DNA of 6,553 bases from Proteobacteria bacterium UBA964 (GCA_002292945.1 DBCG01000032.1:22816-29368); one strand, 5' to 3'; numbered from the stretch's first letter, positions 1 to 6,553 are shown. Numbers and translations: made by a program. Notes: generated from the letters alone by a model not told the origin.

Positions 1-1499
1 CGGGCGAGCCGGTGATCCTCGAAGACGTCCGGGTCGAGGTCAGCGGTGCAGGGCTCGAACATCCCGCGTTCCGGGCGCTGCTCGATGGACTGCCACTGCG
101 TCGCGGCGAGCGCCTCAGCCACGCGGCCTACGATGGACTGAAAGGCGAACTGCGGCGTCTCGCAGCCACCCTCGGCTACGCCGAGGCACGCTTGTCGGCC
201 AACGAGATGCTGGTGGACCTCGAGAGCCGCACTGCACGCATCCATCTCGCGATGGAGACCGGGCCACGGTACTCGTTCGGCCCCACCACCATCACGCAAC
301 GCTCGCTCGACGAAGACCTGCTGCGTCGCTACCTGCGCTTCCGTGAGTCCGCTCCCTACGATGCCACCGAACTGTTGCGCACCCAGTTCGCGCTCGATGA
401 CAGCCAGTATTTCTCGACGGTAGAGGTGATCGCGGGTGAACCGGATCGCTCGACCCTGCTGATCCCGGTATCCGTGCTCGCCGAACCGAACCGCCGCAAC
501 CGCTATTCGGCCGGCGTCGGATACGCGACCGACAGCAAGGCGCGCGGCACGCTCAGTTGGGAGAACCGACGCTTCAACGACCGCGGTCACCGGATGCGTG
601 CCGAACTCAAAGCTGCGCAGATCGAGCAATCCTTCGAAGCGCGCTATGTGATCCCCATCGGCGACCCGGCGCTCGAAAAGCTGTCCTTCGAGGCCCGCTG
701 GGCGCGCGACGACCGCGGCGATCTCGAGACGCGCACACTGCGGTTCCAGCCGTCCGTCACGCATGTGCTCGGCGACTGGCAACGCGTGATATCCGCTTCG
801 CTCTCGAACATCGAGACGATCACGGCGGCCACGCCCACGCAACCCTCCTCCCGTGACTCCAGTCTTTTGGTCATCCCGGGTATCAGCTACTCGTCTGTAC
901 CGCGCGGTTACCTCGGCGAAGCGCTGTTCTCGCGGACGTTCAACGCCGAGCTGCGGGGCTCCGCACAGGCGCTCGGTGCGCCGACCGAGTTCCTGCAGCT
1001 CAAAGTCGAGGCCGAGAAGGTCTTCAATCTGGCGCCGCAGTGGAACACCTACCTGCGCGGCCAGCTCGGCACCACCTGGGTGACCGAGACCGAGCAGCTC
1101 CCCGGTACCGAGCGTTTCTTCGCCGGCGGTGATCGCAGCGTGCGCGGCTTCGGCTACAACGACCTCTCACCGCTCGATGAGGGTGGCGCGAGGATCGGCG
1201 GTCGCCACCTCTTCACCGGTTCCGCAGAGCTGATCCGCGATCTGCCCCGCAACCTCGCCCTTGCGGTGTTCGTGGACGTCGGCAACGCCTTCGACGATTT
1301 CGGCGATCCACTCCAGTACTCGGCGGGGATCGGCCTGCGGTTCCGGCTGCCCGTGGTGAGCGTCGGCATCGACCTCGCACAACCGCTGACCAACCCGCGC
1401 TGCCGCAGCGCGACACCCGATCCACGCTGTCGGACAGAGCCGGGCTTCGACGCTCTGGACGGACCACGATTGCACCTCAACTTCTCACCGAAGCTATGA
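1..1499 (+). CDS. tamA: TamA, outer-membrane Omp85-family subunit of the translocation and assembly module (5' partial)
   Basis: Outer-membrane beta-barrel partner of TamB. The reading frame is open from position 3 (G-E-P-V-I-L-E-D-V), so the GTG at 12 is internal and the true start, signal peptide and POTRA1 lie upstream; about 80-100 residues appear to be missing relative to the ~577-aa E. coli protein. Counting from the GTG at 12, residues 1-82 look like POTRA2 (PVxIxxVxVxVxGxG opening, 'LKGELRRLAATLGY' helix), 84-158 like POTRA3, and ~163 to the end like the 16-stranded barrel. Residues 377-380 are VRGF, the conserved (V/I)RG(F/Y) motif of Omp85 loop 6, preceded by FFAGGDRS. The C-terminus, GPRLHLNFSPKL, fits a terminal barrel strand as in TamA proteins. 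Only two cysteines occur in the visible part (464 and 473), in the loop before the last strand. It overlaps tamB by 4 bp. Identity is secure from the motifs plus the tamB neighbour. Confidence 0.95.
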   Translation, partial: GEPVILEDVRVEVSGAGLEHPAFRALLDGLPLRRGERLSHAAYDGLKGELRRLAATLGYAEARLSANEMLVDLESRTARIHLAMETGPRYSFGPTTITQRSLDEDLLRRYLRFRESAPYDATELLRTQFALDDSQYFSTVEVIAGEPDRSTLLIPVSVLAEPNRRNRYSAGVGYATDSKARGTLSWENRRFNDRGHRMRAELKAAQIEQSFEARYVIPIGDPALEKLSFEARWARDDRGDLETRTLRFQPSVTHVLGDWQRVISASLSNIETITAATPTQPSSRDSSLLVIPGISYSSVPRGYLGEALFSRTFNAELRGSAQALGAPTEFLQLKVEAEKVFNLAPQWNTYLRGQLGTTWVTETEQLPGTERFFAGGDRSVRGFGYNDLSPLDEGGARIGGRHLFTGSAELIRDLPRNLALAVFVDVGNAFDDFGDPLQYSAGIGLRFRLPVVSVGIDLAQPLTNPRCRSATPDPRCRTEPGFDALDGPRLHLNFSPKL

Positions 1500-4400
1500 C
1501 CATGAAAGTCCGCTGGCTGTTGCTGCCGATCGTGCTGCTGGCGCTGACATCGCTCGCCGCGCTCGCGGCGTTGGTCACCGTGATGCACTCGGAATCCGCG
1601 CTGCAGTTCATCGTGCGACAGCTGCCTGAGCGCTTCGGCAGCATCGAGCGCTTGGCGGTGAAGGACGTCAGCGGCACGCTCGCCAGCGGCGTGCGCATCG
1701 GCAGTCTGGAGGTCGAGCACGACCTCGTGGCCATCCGGGTCACCGCGTTGGCGTTCCGCGTCGCGCCGCTGCCGCTCGTCTGGCAGTCCATCGAGGTGCG
1801 CGGTTTCGACCTCCAGGAACTGCGCATCGAGCAACGGGCGCGCGACCGGCCACCGCCCGAGCGCGCACCGCGGTTTCTGCCCGGCCTGCTCTCGATCTGG
1901 ACCGAGGATGCGCGTGTCCGTCGCACCGTCATCCAACCGCTCGAAGGCAAACCCGTCGAGCTGCGCGATGCCGTCTTGAGCGGCACGCTCTACGGCAAAG
2001 TGGCCCGGATCCGGCGAGCGGAACTGGCCCTCGCAGACCTGCAGGTGACCGCCCAAGGTCTGCTCACCGCCGACGATCCGCTCGATCTCGAGGGCTCAGC
2101 CACTGCGACGTTCACACCTGAAAAAGGGCCGCGCTGGGTGATCGAAGCCAGCATCGACGGTGACCTCGCAGGCGCTGCCGTGACCGGCGGCATACGCGAA
2201 CCCTTCCGGGCGGAGTTGGATGATGCGCAGTTCCGCGCACTCGCACCTTGGGGCCTCACCGGCGAGGCGATGATCAGCGACCTCGATATCGCCGAGTTCG
2301 GTGGTGGCACGGCGCTCGGCATCCTCTCGGGCAGGCTGACGCTGCGGCTCGACCGGAACGCCTACCGCGCCCAAGGCAGACTCGACGCTGCAGGCCTCGG
2401 CATCGGTCCGGTCGATGTCGACATCGATGCGATGTACGCCGAACGCCAGATCGCTCTGCGCCGCGCCGACCTGCAACACCCCGCCTCCGGGATGCGTGCG
2501 AGCACGGCCGGCACCGTGACCCTCGCCGAGGGCGATACGCTCGTCGATCTCAAAGGGCGTTGGCAGGGCTTCCGTTGGCCCCTCACGGGGCAGACGGCGC
2601 CGATCGTCAAAAGTCCTGCCGGAGAGTTCACGCTGGCGGGCGGAGGTCCTTGGTCGGTCACGAGCAGCGGTCGATTCGAGGTACCCGATCTACCGCCGAT
2701 CGACGAGACGCTCGCCGGTACGCTGTATCCAGAAAGGTTCGTCATCACGCGCAGCGAGATCCGTGCGATGGACGCGCGGGCCGCGCTGGTCGGGGAGGTC
2801 AGTTGGAAACCGCTCGAAGCGTGGCGGTTGAAAGGACCGGTTCGCGGCCTGAACCTCGGCAAGCTGCGTCGCGACCTGCCGGGGTCGCTCGATTTCACCG
2901 TCGATGCGCGCGGCACCGGTTTCGGTGCGACCCAGGTCATCGATGTCGATGTCACCGCTCTTTCCGGCCGTCTGCGCGGCACCGCAGCGAGGGGGAGCGG
3001 TAGTGTCCGCTATTCACGGGACACGCTCACTTTCCGCAAGGTCGATGTCGCTGCAGGCGGCTTCCGCCTCGCGCTCGACGGCGAGCTGTCGCCGCGCAGG
3101 CGCGACCTGCGGTTCCAGGTCGTGGCCAGCGACCTCGGCGTGCTCGCTGCCGGCGCGCGCGGCAGTCTGCGTGCCGAAGGCACGCTGCGGGGCACGCCCG
3201 CCGCCATGCTCGTACGCGCGGAAGCGGCCGGTCGAAACCTCGACTATCAGGGGATCCGCGCCGGTACGCTCGATGCGGACATCGATGTCGATCCGACCGG
3301 CGATCGCACCCGGCCGGCGCGCGCCAGCATCGTCGTACGCGACATCGAGGCCTACGGCCAGCAATTCAAGACACTGCGCTTCAGCCTGAACGGGCCGGTC
3401 GGCGGCCATTCGCTCGCGCTCGATCTCAAGGGGGACGACCTCGCGCTCGAAGCGCGCGGCACCGGTCTCATCGAAGGCGATCGTTGGCGGCAATCCTGGA
3501 GCGGCGCCGATGTCGATCTGCCGGCCGACATCACTTTGACCCTCACTTCACCGCTGGCGTTGTCGCTGTCCCCGGGTCGCGTCGAGGCAGAACCTTTCTG
3601 CATGCGCAGCCGCGACAGCCGACGCTGGGGACAGGCCGTGACGCTTTGCGCCGAAGGCGGTCTCGATCCCGACGGTTGGCGCGCCAAAGGCAGCATCGAT
3701 GGACTGCCTCTGGCGAGCCTGCTCGAAGCGCCGTCGCCGAAGGCCACTTATACGGGCCGCATGGGTGCCACGGTCGACCTGCGCGGCAGTGGCGATGGTC
3801 CGCCGCTGGGCACGCTGCGTGTGGCTCTCGAAGACGCTGCGCTGCGGTGGCAGCGCGCGGGAGCGAAAGAGGACCTGACGGTGCTCGGAACCGGTCTGCT
3901 CACGGCTGAATCGACCGCCGCCGGTGTGGAAGGCGCGCTGCAGCTCGCAGCCGGCGAGCGCGGCACCGTCACAGGCACGCTGCAAGCGACCCATGTCGCC
4001 GGGGACTTTGGTGCGATGCCGCTGCGCGCCACGCTCAAGGCCGACTCCACCGCGCTCGGGCTGCTGCATCTGTATGTACCCGAGATCGATCGCGCGGCAG
4101 GCGATCTGTCCCTGGACCTCGTGATCGGCGGCACCCTCGGCGCACCGCTCGTCAACGGCGTCGCGCGTCTTGCGCGCGGTGAGCTCGACTTCTACCAGAT
4201 CAACCTCGCGCTGCGCGACCTCACCGCCGAAGCCCGCCTGATCGACAACGGCTTCGTGTTGAGATCCTCGGGCCGTGCAGGTGAAGGTCGGATCGCGGCC
4301 GACGCGGAGCTCGTGTGGCGCGATCGCGAGCCGTACGGCGAGCTCACCGTCAAAGGCGATGACCTGTTGGTGGCGGATGTCCCGGAAGCACGCATCACGG

Positions 4401-5263
4401 CCTCGCCTGACCTGCGTTTCCGGGTCGCGGGCCGCGACCTCTCTGCCACCGGCGTGGTCCGCATCCCCTATGCGCGCCTCGTACCTGCCGATCTCACGGG
4501 CGCCGTTCTGCCCTCGGCCGACGAGGTGCTCGTAGGCGCAGAGCCTGTCGACCCCGAGAGCAGTTTCCGTGTCTCGAGCAACATCCGCTTGGTCCTCGGT
4601 GACAAGGTCACCCTCGATTCGTTCGGCTTGAGCGGACGGCTCGCGGGCACTCTCAATGTCATCACCCAGCCCGACGGCAACAGCCGCGGCTCAGGGGAGC
4701 TCGGCGTCGTCGAAGGCAAGTATGCGGCGCTCGGCCGCCGTCTCGACATCGAGCGCGGGCGGCTGGTCTTCACCGGGGGCGCGCTCAACGATCCGGGCGT
4801 CGACATCCGCGCCACCAAGGAATTCCCGGACGTGAAGGCCGGCGTGAACGTCCGGGGTACGCTGCGCGCGCCACGCATGACCTTCTTCGCCGAGCCGTCG
4901 CTGCCGCAATCACAGATCGTCTCGTTGTTGTTGGCAGGCGGCACGTTAGACAGTGCGCAAGGCGATGCGGCGAACGCCGGCCGCAGCGCCCTGATCGCAC
5001 AGGGCGGCGCGATCCTCGCCCAGCAGCTCGGACAGCGCATCGGCATCGAAGATGTCGGCATCGAGCAGAACCTCGCCAACGAGGCCTCGCTGGTGCTCGG
5101 TAAGTACCTCTCACCGAGGCTCTATGTCAGCTATGGCATCTCGCTCGCCGAGGCCATCAACACCTTCAAGATGCGCTACACCATCAACGATCGCTGGACC
5201 ATCAAGACCGAAGCCGGCAAGGAAGTCAGCGCGGACATCGTCTACACGGTCGAGAAGGACTGA
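1496..5263 (+). CDS. tamB: TamB, AsmA-like/DUF490 periplasm-spanning protein of the translocation and assembly module
   Basis: Inner-membrane-anchored protein that spans the periplasm and docks on TamA. The family forms a long hydrophobic beta groove and is implicated in outer-membrane protein assembly and in phospholipid transport to the outer membrane. At 1255 aa it is essentially the length of E. coli TamB (1259 aa). Residues ~5-28 form one hydrophobic signal anchor after a basic start (MTMKVRW). The middle is a long series of short beta-strand segments with many G-T-L, G-x-L and alternating V-D-V-D-I-D stretches, as expected for the AsmA-like groove. The C-terminal DUF490/TamB domain covers roughly 900-1255, with GELGVVEGKYAALGRRL at 1067-1083, RGRLVFTG near 1087-1094, the SLLLAGG segment, and LGKYLSPRLYVSYG at 1201-1214. 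Its only two cysteines are 702 and 718. ATG at 1496 overlaps the tamA stop; a second in-frame ATG at 1502 is possible. No clear Shine-Dalgarno precedes either, which favours translational coupling. Confidence 0.97.
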   Translation: MTMKVRWLLLPIVLLALTSLAALAALVTVMHSESALQFIVRQLPERFGSIERLAVKDVSGTLASGVRIGSLEVEHDLVAIRVTALAFRVAPLPLVWQSIEVRGFDLQELRIEQRARDRPPPERAPRFLPGLLSIWTEDARVRRTVIQPLEGKPVELRDAVLSGTLYGKVARIRRAELALADLQVTAQGLLTADDPLDLEGSATATFTPEKGPRWVIEASIDGDLAGAAVTGGIREPFRAELDDAQFRALAPWGLTGEAMISDLDIAEFGGGTALGILSGRLTLRLDRNAYRAQGRLDAAGLGIGPVDVDIDAMYAERQIALRRADLQHPASGMRASTAGTVTLAEGDTLVDLKGRWQGFRWPLTGQTAPIVKSPAGEFTLAGGGPWSVTSSGRFEVPDLPPIDETLAGTLYPERFVITRSEIRAMDARAALVGEVSWKPLEAWRLKGPVRGLNLGKLRRDLPGSLDFTVDARGTGFGATQVIDVDVTALSGRLRGTAARGSGSVRYSRDTLTFRKVDVAAGGFRLALDGELSPRRRDLRFQVVASDLGVLAAGARGSLRAEGTLRGTPAAMLVRAEAAGRNLDYQGIRAGTLDADIDVDPTGDRTRPARASIVVRDIEAYGQQFKTLRFSLNGPVGGHSLALDLKGDDLALEARGTGLIEGDRWRQSWSGADVDLPADITLTLTSPLALSLSPGRVEAEPFCMRSRDSRRWGQAVTLCAEGGLDPDGWRAKGSIDGLPLASLLEAPSPKATYTGRMGATVDLRGSGDGPPLGTLRVALEDAALRWQRAGAKEDLTVLGTGLLTAESTAAGVEGALQLAAGERGTVTGTLQATHVAGDFGAMPLRATLKADSTALGLLHLYVPEIDRAAGDLSLDLVIGGTLGAPLVNGVARLARGELDFYQINLALRDLTAEARLIDNGFVLRSSGRAGEGRIAADAELVWRDREPYGELTVKGDDLLVADVPEARITASPDLRFRVAGRDLSATGVVRIPYARLVPADLTGAVLPSADEVLVGAEPVDPESSFRVSSNIRLVLGDKVTLDSFGLSGRLAGTLNVITQPDGNSRGSGELGVVEGKYAALGRRLDIERGRLVFTGGALNDPGVDIRATKEFPDVKAGVNVRGTLRAPRMTFFAEPSLPQSQIVSLLLAGGTLDSAQGDAANAGRSALIAQGGAILAQQLGQRIGIEDVGIEQNLANEASLVLGKYLSPRLYVSYGISLAEAINTFKMRYTINDRWTIKTEAGKEVSADIVYTVEKD

Positions 5264-5301
5264 CCACCGGCTCCGGCGCACCACCAGCAGGCGGCGCAGG
5301 C

Positions 5302-5307
5302 TACACT
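5302..5307 (+). promoter_or_regulatory. Possible -10-like hexamer just upstream of the DUF2238 start
   Basis: TACACT matches 4 of 6 bases of the sigma-70 -10 consensus and ends 7 nt before the ATG at 5315, the distance expected if transcription began at or next to the start codon (a leaderless mRNA). No TTGACA-like -35 is visible 16-18 bp upstream and there is no extended -10 TGn. A hexamer this close to consensus can occur by chance, so this is only a weak candidate. Confidence 0.18.
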
Positions 5308-5309
5308 GT

Positions 5310-5314
5310 GGAGG
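5310..5314 (+). promoter_or_regulatory. GGAGG Shine-Dalgarno-like sequence abutting the ATG of the DUF2238 gene
   Basis: GGAGG is a strong Shine-Dalgarno core but touches the ATG at 5315 with zero spacing, whereas 5-9 nt is normal. No in-frame ATG, GTG or TTG lies 5-9 nt further downstream, and upstream in this frame there is no ATG, GTG or TTG back to the tamB stop. The ATG at 5315 therefore remains the best start, and the GGAGG may not work as its ribosome-binding site. Confidence 0.3.
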
Positions 5315-6004
5315 ATGTCCCGGACCCGGCTCATCCAGACCCTTGCCGCAGCTTTCGCGCTGCTGTGGGTCGCACTTGCCCTATCTCCGTTCGACCGCTC
5401 CGACTGGCTGCTCGAGAACGTATTGACCGCGGTCGGCGTGGGCGTGCTGGTGTCGACCCGCCGGGTGCTGCCGTTGTCGAACGCGTCCTATGTCTCGCTC
5501 TTCGGCTTCCTCTGCCTGCACACCATCGGCGCACACTACACCTATTCGCTGGTGCCTTATGACGAGGCCTTCCGTGCCATCACCGGCCATCCGCTCGATG
5601 GATCCGCCGGTACAGCCCGCAACCACTTCGACCGCTTGGTGCATTTCGCGTACGGATCGCTCCTGGTCCTGCCGCTGCGCGAGTGGTTGATGCGGCATGC
5701 CGGCGTCCGTGGTTTCTGGAGCTACTTCCTGCCGATCGACATCGTCCTGTCCACCTCAGCGCTCTACGAATTGATCGAGTGGGGCGCGGCTGTCCTCTAC
5801 GGCGGCGATCTGGGCGCTGCCTTCCTCGGCACCCAAGGCGACGAGTGGGATGCCCACAAGGACATGTCACTCGGCGCACTCGGCGCGATCATCGCGACGC
5901 TCGTCCTCTGGGCCACCCACCGCACCACCGGACGGGACAGGACGCTCGACCAGCTGCGCCGTGCAGGCGCGCCGCCAGAGACGGGTCCGGCGGTGTCGAG
6001 ATGA
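5315..6004 (+). CDS. yjdF: DUF2238 (YjdF-like) multi-pass inner-membrane protein
   Basis: Integral membrane protein of the DUF2238 family (E. coli YjdF type, ~209 aa; here 229 aa). No biochemical function is known to me. Likely membrane segments, judged by hydrophobicity, are at about residues 5-23, 33-48, 58-78, 110-125, 137-162 and 184-201, followed by a basic, polar tail of about 28 residues. Family-type motifs are clear: HTIGAHYTY (69-77), RNHFDRLVHFAYG (102-114), YELIEW (151-156), and GTQGDEWDAHKDM (172-184). The conserved His, Asp and Glu residues (H69, H74, D106, H110, E152, E155, D176, D179, D183) lie in or next to membrane segments. The only plausible start is the ATG at 5315, 51 nt after tamB and in the same frame as tamB. 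It overlaps the flavodoxin-like gene by 4 bp. Family assignment is firm; any role with the TAM is inferred only from position. It is unrelated to the Bacillus yjdF riboswitch gene, despite the name. Confidence 0.9.
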   Translation: MSRTRLIQTLAAAFALLWVALALSPFDRSDWLLENVLTAVGVGVLVSTRRVLPLSNASYVSLFGFLCLHTIGAHYTYSLVPYDEAFRAITGHPLDGSAGTARNHFDRLVHFAYGSLLVLPLREWLMRHAGVRGFWSYFLPIDIVLSTSALYELIEWGAAVLYGGDLGAAFLGTQGDEWDAHKDMSLGALGAIIATLVLWATHRTTGRDRTLDQLRRAGAPPETGPAVSR

Positions 6005-6507
6005 CCGCGCCGGTGCGGATACTGCTGGTCTACGGCGGTCAGCCGAACGGCCGCACCGAACGGCTGCGCCGCGAGGTCGTCGCAGGCATCGCCACGGCTG
6101 CGCGAGCGGACGCTGATGGTGCGGCGGACACCTCCGGCACGGTGTATGAACTGCGTGAGCGGCACGCGCTCCTCGCCACCGCCGACGACCTGCTCTGGGC
6201 ACAAGGCTTGCTGCTCGGGACGCCCGAGCATTTCGGCTACATGTCGGGCGCACTCAAAGATTTCTTCGATCGAAGCTTCTATCCGTCTGAAGCCCGCACG
6301 GCCGGACTGCCGTATGGACTCTTCGTCAGCGCAGGGAACGACGGACGCGGCACGATCGCGGCCGTGGAACGGATCGTCGCGGGCTATGGCTGGCGGGCGA
6401 TCGCGGATCCGGTGCGGGTCGTGGGCGATCCGGACGAAGCGTCGCTCGCGCGTTGCCGGGAACTCGGCGGGACGCTCGTCGCCGGACTTGCAGCGGGGAT
6501 CTTCTAG
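6001..6507 (+). CDS. Flavodoxin-fold protein (flavodoxin family / NAD(P)H-dependent FMN oxidoreductase-like)
   Basis: A 168-aa single-domain cytoplasmic protein with the flavodoxin fold. Residues 6-11 (RILLVY) form the first beta-strand, followed by a loop, GGQPNGRTE (12-20), where flavodoxins bind the FMN phosphate. The central motif GTPEHFGYMSGALKDFFDR (73-91) closely resembles the G-T-P-x-x-F/Y-G-x-M-x-G-x-L-K-x-F-F-D-R signature of WrbA-like and related flavodoxin proteins, where it lines the isoalloxazine ring. A further strand and glycine-rich turn, GLFVSAGNDGRG (106-117), and a helix beginning TIAAVERIVAGYGW complete the pattern. No extra domains or membrane segments are seen. The ATG at 6001 overlaps the preceding stop (ATGA), so translation is probably coupled; this start places the first strand right at the N-terminus. 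FMN binding is likely; the electron donor and acceptor are unknown. A quinone or nitro-compound reductase, or a simple electron carrier, are all possible. Confidence 0.88.
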   Translation: MTAPVRILLVYGGQPNGRTERLRREVVAGIATAARADADGAADTSGTVYELRERHALLATADDLLWAQGLLLGTPEHFGYMSGALKDFFDRSFYPSEARTAGLPYGLFVSAGNDGRGTIAAVERIVAGYGWRAIADPVRVVGDPDEASLARCRELGGTLVAGLAAGIF

Positions 6508-6553
6508 CGACCCAAAGCGCGCTGCGCGGCCACGTATCCCGGGGCCAGTTGCA
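6504..6553 (-). CDS. Possible C-terminal end of a convergent gene (partial, unrecognised)
   Basis: Reading the minus strand from the window edge, one frame stays open for 15 codons (QLAPGYVAAQRALGR) and ends at a TAG formed by the same CTAG that contains the stop of the flavodoxin-like gene. Third positions are mostly G or C (11 of 15), as in the other genes here, and the alternative frames look less protein-like. If real, the two genes meet tail to tail with overlapping stops and no terminator between them. The fragment is far too short to assign a family, and an open stretch of this length can occur by chance in G+C-rich DNA. Confidence 0.35.
   Translation of the reverse strand, partial: QLAPGYVAAQRALGR

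Larger units (their letters stand above)
5264..5314 (+). other. Short intergenic spacer between tamB and the DUF2238 gene
   Basis: The 51 nt between the tamB stop and the next ATG contain no convincing stem-loop with a T tract, so no intrinsic terminator separates tamB from the downstream genes. The spacer is an exact multiple of three and has no stop codon in the tamB frame; it would read as a Pro/Ala/Gln-rich stretch (PPAPAHHQQAAQATLWR). Near its 3' end are TACACT (5302-5307) and GGAGG (5310-5314), each badly or unusually placed for its ordinary role; both are described separately. Confidence 0.6.

Noticed and set aside
12..14. GTG as the start codon of tamA
   Set aside because: The frame is open upstream to position 3 and the residues there (GEP) continue the POTRA2 opening; a start here would lack the signal peptide and POTRA1.
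1154..2056. Long (300-residue) minus-strand open frame across the tamA-tamB junction
   Set aside because: It lies opposite two well-recognised genes, its protein is His/Arg/Gln-rich with no recognisable motif, and antisense open frames of this length are common in G+C-rich coding DNA.
2412..2427. Perfect 16-bp palindrome TCGATGTCGACATCGA, and a similar 12-bp one at 3278-3289, as operator sites
   Set aside because: Both lie inside tamB and encode V-D-V-D-I-D-type alternating strands; favoured GTC/GAT/GAC/ATC codons generate such palindromes readily, and neither is near a start.
2904..3470. Short near-repeats such as GCGCGCGGCACCGGT around 2908 and 3453
   Set aside because: They encode similar A-R-G-T-G turns of the TamB repeat architecture and reflect protein pattern plus codon bias rather than a DNA element.
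5264..5300. Intrinsic terminator after tamB
   Set aside because: Only very short self-complementary pieces (CCGG/CCGG) are present, with no stable stem and no T tract.
5264..5314. yjdF-type riboswitch upstream of the yjdF-like gene
   Set aside because: That riboswitch precedes an unrelated Firmicutes gene of the same name, and the 51-nt spacer is too short to hold it.
5683..6507. Longer version of the flavodoxin-like gene starting upstream at 5683
   Set aside because: The first ~106 residues would be an Arg/Pro-rich out-of-frame reading of the DUF2238 gene; the flavodoxin fold begins directly after the ATG at 6001.

Overview
The window is G+C-rich (roughly two-thirds by eye, with strong G/C preference at third codon positions) and densely packed. 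It comes from a Gram-negative, outer-membrane-bearing bacterium. A tamA-tamB pair with a full-length proteobacterial-type TamB (1255 aa) points to a high-GC Proteobacterium, most likely gamma- or betaproteobacterial. I cannot place it more precisely from sequence alone.

Layout, all on the plus strand unless stated. (1) Positions 1-1499 hold the 3' part of tamA: POTRA2, POTRA3 and the complete C-terminal Omp85 beta-barrel. The start lies upstream of the window. (2) Positions 1496-5263 hold tamB, an inner-membrane-anchored AsmA-like/DUF490 protein that overlaps tamA by 4 bp (ATGA). (3) After 51 nt, 5315-6004 encodes a DUF2238 (YjdF-like) multi-pass membrane protein. (4) 6001-6507 encodes a 168-aa flavodoxin-fold protein that overlaps the DUF2238 gene by 4 bp (ATGA). 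(5) From 6504 to the window end, a short open frame on the minus strand may be the C-terminus of a convergent gene.

TamA in the outer membrane and TamB spanning the periplasm form the translocation and assembly module. It was first described in beta-barrel/autotransporter assembly. TamB-type AsmA-like proteins are now also implicated in moving phospholipid from the inner to the outer membrane. The overlap indicates translational coupling and matched production. The two genes behind tamB are coupled to each other and could be co-transcribed with tamAB. A functional link between an uncharacterised integral membrane protein, a flavodoxin-fold protein and the TAM is only an inference from position.

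No RNA gene, mobile element, CRISPR array, strong promoter or intrinsic terminator was seen. The tamAB part is ordinary core envelope biology. The less understood part is the DUF2238-flavodoxin pair, whose first gene has an odd start region and sits in the same reading frame as tamB behind a TGA-C stop.
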